Source: CAYNEO01 sp964396245 (lineage in GTDB: Bacteria > Zixibacteria > MSB-5A5 > GN15 > FEB-12). From it: a stretch of DNA of 64,000 nt. Position numbers and translations under genes: made by a program. Each line of letters begins with the position of its first letter. Position 1 is the stretch's first letter. The DNA lies in the NCBI GenBank assembly GCA_964396245.1, contig CAYNEO010000004.1, positions 1 through 64,000 of the forward strand, read 5' to 3'. The notes beneath the pieces are model-generated. The model was not told the DNA's origin and searched no databases. It saw only the letters and a program-made list of their open reading frames with translations. Below are positions 32,634 through 40,678 of the stretch, piece after piece.

Positions 32634-33293
32634 ATGTCAAATCAGGCACTTGGACTAATCGAAACCACGGGGCTCGCCGGAGCACTGGAAGCATGTCATG
32701 CGGCAACCACTACCGGTGAAGTGGTCATCGCATCGGCCGAGCCGATGGACAGCGGTCATGTGACCGTCAAGATCGAGGGTGACTGGCAGGCGGTTCGGGC
32801 CGCTATCGACGCGGGAGCACGGGCCGCACAGAAGGCGGGTGAGCTGGTATCAATTCACGTGATCCCGCGCCCTGACAGCGGTGTCAGCCCGATTCTTCCA
32901 TACAACCGCTTCGTCTCGCGCTACACGCCCGAGAACGACGGCAAGCAGGCTCAGGAGCACGTGGCACGAAAACCGAAAGCGCCGCGAAAAAGCACCCCGA
33001 AGCCCCGCGCCGCAGCATCACCGCCGATGTCGACTCCGCTGCCGGTCGAGAAAGCTCCCACCCCGGAACCGGTGTCGTCGGATCCGGTGAAAGTCGAAGC
33101 TCCGGCAACCCCGGCGCCCGCACCGGCTGCTGCTCCCGACATGGCATGGGCCGATCTGGAGGCGATGCCGGTTGTCAAGCTCAGAAAGTTCGCCCGGTCT
33201 GTCGATGGTCTTCCGATACAGGGCCGCGAGATTTCCATGGCCAACAAGACCCGGCTGCTCGAAGCTCTCAAAGCCGTGATGAATCCCGGGTAG
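32634..33293 (+). CDS. Lone bacterial microcompartment (BMC) shell protein with a C-terminal Rho-N/SAP-like domain
   Basis: A 219-residue protein. Residues 1-90 are a single BMC-H shell domain (ALGLIETTGLAGALEACHAA, VTVKIEGDWQAVRAAIDAGA, LVSIHVIPRPD), which in PduA/EutM-type proteins makes hexagonal tiles. Residues 100-170 are a Lys/Ala/Pro-rich linker (KPKAPRKSTPKPRAAASPP). Residues 172-218 resemble the helical Rho-N/SAP type (WADLEAMPVVKLRKFARSVD, ISMANKTRLLEALKAVM), found in nucleic-acid-binding or assembly roles. No other shell or enzyme gene of a microcompartment is in the window. No ribosome site precedes the ATG; it may be translated from a short leader or be coupled to the leader structure. 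A role in localising a complex is inference. Confidence 0.85.
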   Translation: MSNQALGLIETTGLAGALEACHAATTTGEVVIASAEPMDSGHVTVKIEGDWQAVRAAIDAGARAAQKAGELVSIHVIPRPDSGVSPILPYNRFVSRYTPENDGKQAQEHVARKPKAPRKSTPKPRAAASPPMSTPLPVEKAPTPEPVSSDPVKVEAPATPAPAPAAAPDMAWADLEAMPVVKLRKFARSVDGLPIQGREISMANKTRLLEALKAVMNPG

Positions 33294-33456
33294 CCGAACT
33301 CACGTAATACGGGATAACCGAATCAACGGCAGCAGGTGAACAAGCTCGGCGCCGGTCCTGTTACATAGGTGACGGCCCTCGCGACGGTCACGGATGAAAA
33401 TACTCTCTCCGGCGGACCGCAGGCGCAAGTCAAGACCATTAGCGAAGGAGGAGACA

Positions 33457-33594
33457 ATGAAATTATCTGACTTTGATATCGGCGGTTTCAAGTGGTACTA
33501 TTTCGTCGCCGTGATCGGGATACTCGGAATCGTCGGCATAGTCTTCTGGTTGTACAAAACCGACAGCAAGCTGCTCAGCTACATCCGCGAATAA
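33457..33594 (+). CDS. 45-residue single-pass membrane protein
   Basis: Not recognised. It is a 45-residue protein with one transmembrane helix (YYFVAVIGILGIVGIVFWLY, about residues 14-33), a short N-terminus and a Lys/Arg/Glu C-terminus (KTDSKLLSYIRE). The ATG at 33457 has an excellent ribosome site, AAGGAGGAG, six bases away, which strongly supports translation. It follows the shell-protein gene by 163 bases and may belong to the same unit. The role is unknown; small membrane proteins of this size often bind a larger membrane complex. Confidence 0.65.
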   Translation: MKLSDFDIGGFKWYYFVAVIGILGIVGIVFWLYKTDSKLLSYIRE

Positions 33595-33817
33595 TTCCGG
33601 CGGGCAGGTCGGACAGTCCCGCATTCTTCTCAGAGCCAATTCTCCGTCGAGTTCGCCACACCAGACAGTATCTATTCCGGTACGGTCGAGATTGATTTTT
33701 CCGTACCGTTTCGTATATTCCGCCAGAATGGCGCCGGCTGGCGAGGGTGGTATCCCGCGGTCAGGGATCCTTTTGCGGGTCCGGCACGTGATGGGACGTG
33801 AAACCAAGGTTGCTTTC

Positions 33818-34807
33818 ATGAAACAGATACTTCTTACCGGTGCGGTGGGACAGATTGGCTCGGAACTGGCGATGGCGCTCAGGGAGCGCTACGGGGCGGA
33901 CAGGGTTGTGGCGACCGATATCAGGATGCCGTCGGACAAGACACTTCGCGACAGCGGACCATTCGAATTTCTCGATGTTACCGACCCCAATCACATAACC
34001 CGCGTCATGCAAATCTACGATATCGAAACCGTCTACCACCTGGCAGCGGTACTGTCGGCCACAGGCGAGACGCGTCCCAACGTCGCCTGGCAGGTAAACA
34101 TGACCGGACTCTACAACATGCTCGAGGCGGCCCGGCAGTACAAGTGCTCGCTGTTTTTCCCGAGCTCAATCGGCGCCTTCGGCAAGAACACACCAAAAGA
34201 CAATACCCCGCAGGACACAATCCAGCGCCCGGATACGATGTACGGCGTGACGAAAGTCGCCGGCGAACTCCTCTGCGACTACTACCATAAGCGTTTCGGA
34301 CTGGATACCCGCGGCGTCCGGTTCCCGGGACTCATCTCCTATGTGGCCGAACCGGGCGGCGGCACCACCGATTACGCCGTGGAGATATTCTACCAGGCAA
34401 TCAAGCACAAACGGTATACGTGCTATCTTGACCGCGACACGTATCTCGACATGATGTACATGCCGGATGCGCTCCGGGCGATGATAAACCTGATGGAAGC
34501 CGACGGTGCACGATTGATTCACCGCAACGCCTTCAACATCACGGCCATGAATTTCACGCCCGATCAGCTCGCCGCGGAAATCAAGAAGCACATTAGCGAA
34601 TTCACGATTGATTACGAAGTCGACCCGGTCCGACAGGAAATCGCCGATTCGTGGCCCAACTACATGGATGATTCCGCCGCCCGCGAGGAGTGGGGCTGGG
34701 AGCCGAAATATACAATCGGAAATATGACCGCCGATATGCTGGAGAAGCTGTCATCGCGGTCGGGATCGACCGAAGAAGAAACCGCAACCTCAAGCAAGAG
34801 TGATTGA
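33818..34807 (+). CDS. SDR-type L-threonine 3-dehydrogenase
   Basis: A 329-residue NAD-dependent extended short-chain dehydrogenase. It oxidises L-threonine to 2-amino-3-ketobutyrate. The NAD site is QILLTGAVGQIGSEL, with AVLSATGETRPNVAW as the next loop. The active site is SSIGAFG and YGVTKVAGELL (Tyr-x3-Lys). VRFPGLISYVAEPGGGTTDY is the block that marks the threonine dehydrogenase branch. The ATG at 33818 has AAGGT upstream; the frame is open 42 codons further without similarity. The stop is followed after four bases by kbl, which uses its product, so the pair forms the threonine-to-glycine route. This type is unrelated to the zinc-dependent Tdh of E. coli, so no tdh symbol is given. Confidence 0.93.
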   Translation: MKQILLTGAVGQIGSELAMALRERYGADRVVATDIRMPSDKTLRDSGPFEFLDVTDPNHITRVMQIYDIETVYHLAAVLSATGETRPNVAWQVNMTGLYNMLEAARQYKCSLFFPSSIGAFGKNTPKDNTPQDTIQRPDTMYGVTKVAGELLCDYYHKRFGLDTRGVRFPGLISYVAEPGGGTTDYAVEIFYQAIKHKRYTCYLDRDTYLDMMYMPDALRAMINLMEADGARLIHRNAFNITAMNFTPDQLAAEIKKHISEFTIDYEVDPVRQEIADSWPNYMDDSAAREEWGWEPKYTIGNMTADMLEKLSSRSGSTEEETATSSKSD

Positions 34808-34811
34808 GCAT

Positions 34812-36041
34812 ATGCCACTGGATAATTTTGTCAAGGATCTGAAAGCGGCTGTTGCCGAACTGGAGTCGTCCGGTACCGCCAAAGGCGCTGAACACGTCGT
34901 TGTCGATGTAATCCGTCCGAAAGGAGAAAAGGGCCCACGCGTCCTGCTGGAGGGCTACGGCGACAAGGAATTCATTCGCATGAACTCCAATTCCTACCTC
35001 GGGATGGGGCTGCGCGACAAAATTATCAAGGCCGAGGAGGAGGGCTCGCTGAAATACGGGGCCGGTCCGGGGGCGGTGCGATTCATCTCCGGAACATACG
35101 AGCCGCATGTCCGGCTGGAAAAGAAGCTGGCCGCGTTTCACCGGCGTGAAGACTGCATGATCAACAGCGCCGCCTATTCCACGGTCATGGGCGTGATAGC
35201 AACACTGACAACCCCCGAGACAATCATTGTCTCCGATGAGTTGAACCACAACTGCATCATTAACGCCATGAAGCTTGCCCGCCCAAAGGACAAGAAGGTA
35301 TACAAGCACGTCGACATGGCTCAGCTCGAACAGAACGTGAAAGACTGCATCGGTAAGTGTGACAATCTCATCGTTGTCACCGACGGCGTCTTCAGCATGC
35401 GGGGAGTCTATGCTCCCCTGGACAAGATTTCGGCCATAGCAAAGAAGTACAATGACAAATTCCCGCGTGATATCGTGGTTGTCGTCGATGATTCACATGG
35501 CGTGGGCGCGCTCGGCAAGACCGGCCGAGGTACCGAAGAGTATACGAATGCCGATGGCGTCGATATCCTCGTCGCCACGCTCGGCAAAGCGCTCGGGGTG
35601 AACGGCGGCTATGTCGTCTCACGCAAGGAAGTCATTCATTTTCTGCGGGAAAAGAATCCGTTCTATATCTACACGAACCCGATCACGCCGTCGGAAGCGA
35701 CCGCATCACTGGCCGCACTCGAGATGCTCGACAGCGATGAAGGCAAGAAGCTGCTCGAGCACTTACAGGCGATGACCAAGAAGTTCGAGCAGGGTTTGAT
35801 CGATCTCGGGTACGAGACGCTGCCGAGTCCGCACCCGGTCACACCGCTGATGGTGCGCGACACCGAACGAACCACTCAGCTCGTGAATTTCCTGCGAGAC
35901 AACGGCGTTCTCGCCACCGGCCTGAACTACCCGGTGGTGCCGAAAGGCGATCAATCCATCCGCTTCCAGGTCTGCGCCGATCATACACCGCACGACATCG
36001 ATATGGTGCTCGGCATACTGGAGAAATTCAAGCAGGCATAG
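34812..36041 (+). CDS. kbl: 2-amino-3-ketobutyrate coenzyme A ligase (glycine C-acetyltransferase)
   Basis: A 409-residue PLP enzyme that cleaves 2-amino-3-ketobutyrate with CoA to glycine and acetyl-CoA. Alpha-oxoamine synthase blocks are present: NSNSYLGMGL, GAGPGAVRFISGTYEPH, VVVVDDSHGVGALG (the Asp-x-x-His that holds PLP) and LVATLGKALGVNGGYV (Schiff-base Lys). The length fits. It begins four bases after the threonine dehydrogenase stop. An in-frame GTG 12 bases earlier overlaps that gene and is less likely. A terminator follows. The close match to the bacterial Kbl pattern, plus its partner, makes this a confident call. It could in principle be the related sphingoid or ALA synthase, but the neighbour decides. 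Confidence 0.95.
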   Translation: MPLDNFVKDLKAAVAELESSGTAKGAEHVVVDVIRPKGEKGPRVLLEGYGDKEFIRMNSNSYLGMGLRDKIIKAEEEGSLKYGAGPGAVRFISGTYEPHVRLEKKLAAFHRREDCMINSAAYSTVMGVIATLTTPETIIVSDELNHNCIINAMKLARPKDKKVYKHVDMAQLEQNVKDCIGKCDNLIVVTDGVFSMRGVYAPLDKISAIAKKYNDKFPRDIVVVVDDSHGVGALGKTGRGTEEYTNADGVDILVATLGKALGVNGGYVVSRKEVIHFLREKNPFYIYTNPITPSEATASLAALEMLDSDEGKKLLEHLQAMTKKFEQGLIDLGYETLPSPHPVTPLMVRDTERTTQLVNFLRDNGVLATGLNYPVVPKGDQSIRFQVCADHTPHDIDMVLGILEKFKQA

Positions 36042-36060
36042 AAGACATCCATACGGCTTT

Positions 36061-36096
36061 AGCCCGACCACGCTTGCGACGGTCGGGCTTTTCTTT
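36061..36096 (+). terminator. Intrinsic terminator of the threonine dehydrogenase-kbl operon
   Basis: AGCCCGACC (36061-36069) pairs with GGTCGGGCT (36081-36089) around an 11-base loop, followed by TTTCTTT. It begins 20 bases after the kbl stop. Confidence 0.92.
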
Positions 36097-36204
36097 GACA
36101 ATTCAGCTCGCTACACCCGGTCCGATGCTCGATTTGGAACGATATGCCATGCCTCGTGTTCTGGAATCACAATCAATGGAATACCTACCTAGCGAGGAGG
36201 TTAT

Positions 36205-36936
36205 ATGCGATTATTGACCGATACCGTTGTTGTTATCACCGGTGCATCACGGGGTATAGGCGCCGCTATGGCCCGTCAGTTTGCAGACGAAAAAGTGAAA
36301 CTGGTGCTGGCTGCGAGAGGGAAGGATCAACTGGCGGAAACCGCTAAATCTCTCAGGCTGCCCAAAGACAAACTGGTAACGGTGACAGCCGATGTCTCCA
36401 AACGGACGGGAATGAAACGCATAATTGAGACGGCGTACAAGAAATTCGGTCGTATCGATGTCTTCATTAATAATGCCGGAGTCGGCGTGAGCGGTTCGGT
36501 CACCGAACTCGGCGAAAAAGATTATGACCTCATGTTCGACACCAACCTGAAATCCATCTATTTCTGTTTCAAAGATCTGCTTCCGCTGTATGAAAAGCAG
36601 GGCGGCGGACAGATCATTAACGTATCGTCGATGGCCGGGCGTCATGGCGTACCGAATCTTGCTGCCTATGCGGCGACCAAGGCCGCGCTCAACGTGTTCA
36701 GCGAGTCGGTGGCCGGTGAGGTGCGCAACGACAACATCAAGATTTCCGTTCTCGCTCCGGGCTCCACCGACACCACTTTCGGTTCGGGGAGCCGCCGGGA
36801 GTCAAGCAGGTCGAGCACCGGCAAGAAGATGCTGACGGCTCAGGAAGTCGCAGAGGCAGCTGTATTTCTGGCCAGACAGAACGAAAACGCGTGGTCTTCG
36901 ATGGTGGATATTAGGCCGCTCGTGATCAAGCGATAG
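36205..36936 (+). CDS. Short-chain dehydrogenase/reductase (classical SDR)
   Basis: A 243-residue NAD(P)-dependent oxidoreductase. The glycine-rich motif is GASRGIG (residues 13-19). NNAGVGVSG marks the structural motif, and the catalytic set is visible as INVSSMAG (Ser) and YAATKAALN (Tyr-x3-Lys). An Arg follows in AARGKDQL after the second strand, which favours NADPH, by family rule. The GAGGAGG ribosome site before ATG 36205 decides the start. The substrate cannot be deduced; 3-oxoacyl reductases and sugar or steroid reductases share this pattern. It is a single gene between the kbl terminator and the candidate structured RNA, which is transcribed towards it. Confidence 0.92.
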   Translation: MRLLTDTVVVITGASRGIGAAMARQFADEKVKLVLAARGKDQLAETAKSLRLPKDKLVTVTADVSKRTGMKRIIETAYKKFGRIDVFINNAGVGVSGSVTELGEKDYDLMFDTNLKSIYFCFKDLLPLYEKQGGGQIINVSSMAGRHGVPNLAAYAATKAALNVFSESVAGEVRNDNIKISVLAPGSTDTTFGSGSRRESSRSSTGKKMLTAQEVAEAAVFLARQNENAWSSMVDIRPLVIKR

Positions 36937-36962
36937 AGAATGCTCGAAGCAGGCAGTGAGAC

Positions 36963-36998
36963 AAAAAGCGGCCCGCCCGAGCACACCGGGGGCGGGCC
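36963..36998 (-). terminator. Intrinsic terminator of the candidate RNA
   Basis: GGCCCGCCC (36970-36978) pairs with GGGCGGGCC (36990-36998). On the minus strand it is followed by GC and a run of five T (36963-36967). It ends 27 bases past the convergent SDR stop. Confidence 0.8.
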
Positions 36999-37178
36999 AG
37001 TCTCCACCGGTAGCGTACGTCTCGAGTACGCCTTACCCCCTCAGGCGGAGAGTACCTTTTCTCCTGAGCCGGCGGCTATGTCTAACATGTGAGGTGCTAC
37101 TGAGGTGAAAATGCTTCCCCGCGTGCAGCAGATGTTTGTGATGATCGAACATGTTCCCCGGGGAGCAACGATGGTGCC
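36963..37178 (-). ncRNA. Candidate structured non-coding RNA with own promoter and terminator
   Basis: A stretch of about 216 nt on the minus strand between a near-perfect sigma-70 promoter (37185-37213) and an intrinsic terminator. At least four hairpins can be drawn on plus coordinates: TGCTTCCCC/GGGGAGCA (37112-37120 with 37160-37167), CTCAggcGGAGA/TCTCCTGAG (37040-37051 with 37060-37068), GGTAGCGTAC/GTACGCctTACC (37009-37018 with 37026-37037), and the terminator. An 84-codon frame overlaps it but has no ribosome site. The hallmarks of 6S, tmRNA, SRP RNA and RNase P RNA were looked for and not found. Function unknown. Confidence 0.6.
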
Positions 37179-37184
37179 TGTAAA

Positions 37185-37213
37185 AGTATACTCATTTGTC
37201 GATGTTATGTCAA
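37185..37213 (-). promoter_or_regulatory. Near-perfect sigma-70 promoter reading leftwards into the candidate RNA
   Basis: On the minus strand: TTGACA (37208-37213), exactly 17 bases, TATACT (37185-37190). A perfect -35 and a five-of-six -10. There is no protein-coding gene in this direction. Confidence 0.8.
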
Positions 37214-37331
37214 GAAAAAGGCCTTGAAGCGGTTTTGCCGGCAGACGTATGAGAAGGCAGCGACAGGCTCGTTGACAGACTAAGCGCCGAAACATATACT
37301 ACCGGCACCTATTCTTGAAGGCAGGAGCACA

Positions 37332-38345
37332 ATGGCAAAACACAAAGTGACACTGATTCCGGGGGATGGGATCGGTCCCGAAGTGACTGAAGCGGCGGTG
37401 CGCGTTATCGATGCTGCCGGTGTCGATATCGAATGGGACCGTCAACATGCCGGATTGGCGGCGATCCAGGAACAGGGCGTCTCGGTCCCGGATTCGTTGC
37501 TCGATTCGGTCAAAACCAACAAGGTGGCGCTCAAAGGTCCCATCACCACGCTGGTCGGCAAAGGGTTCAAATCCGCGAACGTAACGCTGCGGCAGAAACT
37601 CGACCTGTATGTCAACCTGCGCCCGGTGAAAACTATCGGCGGCGTGCCGAGCCGGTTCAACAAGGTCGACCTGATCATTGTCCGCGAAAACACCGAGGAC
37701 CTCTACACCGGTATCGAAAGCACGATTTCTCCCGGAGTGGTGAGTGCCATGAAAGTTGTGACCGAGCGGGCGTCATATCGTGTGACCCGGTGGGCCTTCG
37801 AATACGCACGCCGGAACAAGCGCAAGAAGATCACGCTCGTGCACAAGGCAAATATCATGAAGATCTCCGACGGACTCTTCCTGAGAATATTCGAGGAAGT
37901 ATCAAAGGAGTACCCTGATATCATTGCCGAGGATAAGATTGTCGACGCCCTGTGCATGAACCTCGTGCTGGATCCCACCAAATACGACATGCTTCTGCTG
38001 GGCAATTTATTCGGAGATATCGTCTCCGACCTTGCCGCCGGGCTTGTCGGCGGACTGGGCGTCGTCCCCGGCGCCAATATCGGCGATGAATATGCGGTGT
38101 TCGAGGCTGTTCACGGTACCGCGCCGGATATCGCCGGCAAAAATATCGCCAATCCCACGGCGCTGATTTTCTCGTCCCTGTTAATGCTTCGCCATCTGGG
38201 CGAGGACCAGGCCGCCGATCGAATCTGGAAGGCGATCGTTTTGAATCTCGCCATCGGAAAGCACCTGACCGCCGATCTCGGCGGCGATTGCTCCACGTCA
38301 GAGTTTACCGATGAACTCATCAGGGAGATACAAAACCGGACATGA
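37332..38345 (+). CDS. NAD-type isocitrate dehydrogenase (isocitrate/isopropylmalate dehydrogenase family)
   Basis: A 337-residue enzyme that oxidises isocitrate to 2-oxoglutarate. The substrate loop FKSANVTLRQKLDLYVNLRP carries the Ser-x-Asn and two Arg that mark isocitrate rather than isopropylmalate dehydrogenase. ENTEDLYTGIE, the Lys in LVHKANIMK, and the metal Asp residues in LFGDIVSDLAAGLVGGLG are present. The cofactor loop HGTAPDIAGK has Asp-Ile where NADP enzymes have Lys-Tyr, which by established studies of this family means NAD preference. AGGAG precedes the ATG. The length of about 335 fits the small homomeric bacterial/archaeal NAD-IDH group. No TCA-cycle genes are adjacent. Confidence 0.92.
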   Translation: MAKHKVTLIPGDGIGPEVTEAAVRVIDAAGVDIEWDRQHAGLAAIQEQGVSVPDSLLDSVKTNKVALKGPITTLVGKGFKSANVTLRQKLDLYVNLRPVKTIGGVPSRFNKVDLIIVRENTEDLYTGIESTISPGVVSAMKVVTERASYRVTRWAFEYARRNKRKKITLVHKANIMKISDGLFLRIFEEVSKEYPDIIAEDKIVDALCMNLVLDPTKYDMLLLGNLFGDIVSDLAAGLVGGLGVVPGANIGDEYAVFEAVHGTAPDIAGKNIANPTALIFSSLLMLRHLGEDQAADRIWKAIVLNLAIGKHLTADLGGDCSTSEFTDELIREIQNRT

Positions 38346-38490
38346 GTTTCTGAGACTGCCTTATCGGCCTGGAACCGGGTTATTCCCCGCTCGTATCAAT
38401 AACGCGGTCGCGATGGATGCCATTTTCGTCATTTGCCTTTTTATCGCGATTGCTTACATTATGGCAGAAGCTTGACTGAAAGGAGTCCTC

Positions 38491-38802
38491 ATGGCCGATG
38501 ATGGACTTTTGTGCTGGAACTGCGGTCGTCCGACCGGCATCATGTTCAAGGTAGCCCGCAGCGATGAATGCCCCAACTGCTTGGCATCGCTGCGCTGCTG
38601 CCGCGGGTGCCGCCATTTCGATCCGACCCGGCGCTTCCAATGCAAGGAACCGATCGAGACGAATATCCCGGACAAGGAGAAAGCCAATTTCTGCGAATTC
38701 TTCCAGATGCGCAACGTCATGAAACGTCCGGGCGGAATATCGACTCAGACAGACACCAAAGACAGCCGCAAGAAGCGGTTCGACGATTTGTTCAAGGACT
38801 GA
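38491..38802 (+). CDS. Small zinc-ribbon protein of unknown function
   Basis: A 103-residue cytoplasmic protein. Cys residues fall in pairs that suggest zinc binding: CWNCGRP, CPNCLAS, then CCRGCRHFDP, a later single Cys in RFQCKEP and one in NFCEFFQMR. The C-terminal quarter is Lys/Asp-rich (TDTKDSRKKRFDDLFKD). AAGGAG precedes the ATG at 38491. The CRGCRHFDP...C.EP...N.C.FF arrangement resembles small zinc-ribbon proteins of delta-type bacteria, but no function is established. It is isolated between the isocitrate dehydrogenase and the convergent lipoprotein gene. Confidence 0.75.
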   Translation: MADDGLLCWNCGRPTGIMFKVARSDECPNCLASLRCCRGCRHFDPTRRFQCKEPIETNIPDKEKANFCEFFQMRNVMKRPGGISTQTDTKDSRKKRFDDLFKD

Positions 38803-38861
38803 TCCGGAGCGTCGACAAAAGCAGGGGCAGAGTTGACCGCGTGACGGCTCTCCGCAGCCGA

Positions 38862-39794
38862 TCACTGCTTGCCGGCAAGGCCGGTAAATCCGTTCACCCA
38901 CTCGCTGACAAACTGTGCGTCTTTTTCCGGATTGTAGCCGATAGCGCCGATCAAACGACCTTCTTTGAGTCCCGCCAGAATCATACCGTAGGGTTCCTGG
39001 TCGAACAAAATGCCGTAGCCGTTGTCAAAAACGAAATCGGGGGGCGCCGGCGAGGACTCCATGGTCTGGCCGCTCGCCTTGACAAGCGCGGCGAATTTTG
39101 TCCCATAACCGTCGTCGGTAAGAAAAAGCCGGAGCGAATCACCGGAGAGGAAATAATCAACCGTAAAGACACCTGTGATATCGTCAATCTGCAGGAAGCG
39201 ACCGGCATAGTAACGATTTGACGGGACCACCTGGTTCTTCTCGGGGAACAGGCCAAACTGCTCCGGCAGGGGCGGTGAAGAACCGATCGCGGCGCTGATA
39301 GTGATTGCGACCGGCAAGATATTCTGCAGAGTTGAATCGCCCAAATCCGCCGAGGAAAGTGTCACGGTATAGTCACTCTGCGTGAATCGGAAGGTGTGGC
39401 CGCTCAGGTAGCCCTCGGTGCCGAGACTGGTAGTGTCGGCGCCGTCCGGCCGATCGATCGAGTAATAGCCAAAGGCGTCGAGCGGCTGAAGAAACTGGGC
39501 GATCTGGACGGTGAGAGCAAAGCGTCCGCCCTTGTAGATTCCGGCCGCGAGTCCGACCAGTGAATACTGCTCCATGGTGGCGGCGATGTCGTCGCCTACC
39601 AATGACTTCACTTCCTCGGGCGTCTGCCTGGCCGTGCTCGAGGCCAGTGTGTAACCCCCGGCGCTTGCCGGTAGAAGCGAGTCAGCTTCAAAAGGCGCCT
39701 GCTCGGCGCTGGTTTGTTCCGGCTGTTTCTCGCCGCAGACGACGAATACGAGAGCCAGAACTGCGAGTACGGAAACCCAGAATTTTGTTTTCAT
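38862..39794 (-). CDS. Putative lipoprotein, DUF6599-like, of the exosortase cluster
   Basis: A 310-residue exported protein. Residues 1-19 form a signal peptide ending FVVC, a weak lipobox, so lipid modification is possible. A polar Glu/Gln/Ala segment follows, then a beta-rich domain of about 250 residues. The LLPASAGGYTL opening and the paired DAFGYYSIDRPDG and GTEGYLSGHTFRF strands resemble DUF6599 proteins. No catalytic motif is visible. The start ATG at 39794 is preferred over one 14 codons upstream because it begins the signal peptide. It begins two bases after the UbiA-like stop and ends the exosortase operon, so a role in export or anchoring of exosortase substrates is possible. Confidence 0.7.
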   Translation of the reverse strand: MKTKFWVSVLAVLALVFVVCGEKQPEQTSAEQAPFEADSLLPASAGGYTLASSTARQTPEEVKSLVGDDIAATMEQYSLVGLAAGIYKGGRFALTVQIAQFLQPLDAFGYYSIDRPDGADTTSLGTEGYLSGHTFRFTQSDYTVTLSSADLGDSTLQNILPVAITISAAIGSSPPLPEQFGLFPEKNQVVPSNRYYAGRFLQIDDITGVFTVDYFLSGDSLRLFLTDDGYGTKFAALVKASGQTMESSPAPPDFVFDNGYGILFDQEPYGMILAGLKEGRLIGAIGYNPEKDAQFVSEWVNGFTGLAGKQ

Positions 39795-39796
39795 AA

Positions 39797-40669
39797 TCAG
39801 AACCAATATAGAATTATGATCGATGTCAACATCCAAAGAATGACTGTTATCATAATCGGCTTATCGGTGATGAGCACCCTGGTAGGCGAGCCGCCCTGCT
39901 CCTCTTTGTGGATGAGATACAGGTATCGGAAGATTCCATAAACCACGAATGGGATAGTCAGGAACAGATTGCCGGTGCCGAGTTTGTTCATGACTTCAGG
40001 TGAGAACGAATACAGCATATACATGACCACGACCGAGGCGGTGGTCACACCGATCATCTGGTCGAGCAGGTACGGCGAATACTTGTCGAGTATTTTTCTG
40101 TGGGCGGTGGCGCCCTCCTCGAGCAAGATCAGCTCGTGACGGCGCTTGCCGAAACCGAGAAAGAGCGCCAGGAGCAGGGTGTTGATAATGAGCCACTTCG
40201 ACGCCGTGACATCGATTGCGAGCGCACCCGCATAAGCCCGAATGACAAAACTGATCGCCACACTCATGACATCGAGAATAACGATATTTTTCAACCAGGC
40301 ACTGTAGATGATGTTAAAACCGACAAAAACCAGCGAGATGATGAAGAAATTGAGATTGATAAACCAGGCGCCGACAATACTCACAACCCACAGCAGTACG
40401 ACCATAGTCGTGGCCTGAGAATTCGATATCTGTCCCGAGGCCAGCGGACGATTCTTCTTCGTCGGGTGTTGGCGATCCTTTTCCGCGTCCACCATGTCGT
40501 TGATCGTGTATACGCTCGAGGACAGCAGGCAGAATATGGCTGTTGCGATAATGGATATCTCGACCTTGCCGAGATTGCTCAACTCACCGGAAAAGACAAG
40601 TGAGATCAGCAGGATGCCGTTTTTTACCCACTGCTTGGGCCGGGCCAGTCTTATGAGTTGCTTGATCAT
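39797..40669 (-). CDS. UbiA-family prenyltransferase, decaprenyl-phosphate phosphoribosyltransferase-like
   Basis: A 290-residue polytopic membrane enzyme with eight or nine helices. The first Asp-rich motif is YTINDMVDAEKDRQHPTKKN (Asn-Asp-x-x-Asp...Asp, then His-Pro-x-Lys...Arg-Pro). The second metal motif lies at WLKNIVILDVMSVAISF. The HPTKKNRPLASG block is typical of the decaprenyl-phosphate phosphoribosyltransferase (DPPR synthase) branch, which moves phosphoribose to polyprenyl phosphate, rather than of quinone prenyltransferases. It lies in an operon with EpsI and the exosortase, which suggests a lipid-linked carrier or anchor for the sorted proteins. That is an inference; no such activity is documented for this gene. 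Confidence 0.85.
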   Translation of the reverse strand: MIKQLIRLARPKQWVKNGILLISLVFSGELSNLGKVEISIIATAIFCLLSSSVYTINDMVDAEKDRQHPTKKNRPLASGQISNSQATTMVVLLWVVSIVGAWFINLNFFIISLVFVGFNIIYSAWLKNIVILDVMSVAISFVIRAYAGALAIDVTASKWLIINTLLLALFLGFGKRRHELILLEEGATAHRKILDKYSPYLLDQMIGVTTASVVVMYMLYSFSPEVMNKLGTGNLFLTIPFVVYGIFRYLYLIHKEEQGGSPTRVLITDKPIMITVILWMLTSIIILYWF

Positions 40670-40678
40670 ACCCCGACG

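Noticed and set aside
36963..37178. 6S RNA, tmRNA, SRP RNA or RNase P RNA identity of the candidate RNA
   Set aside because: The 5' and 3' ends do not pair as in 6S RNA, and the conserved tmRNA, SRP and RNase P core sequences are absent.
37041..37295. 84-codon minus-strand frame over the candidate RNA
   Set aside because: It begins upstream of the promoter -35 box, has no ribosome site and its translation is Cys/Arg-rich without a domain.
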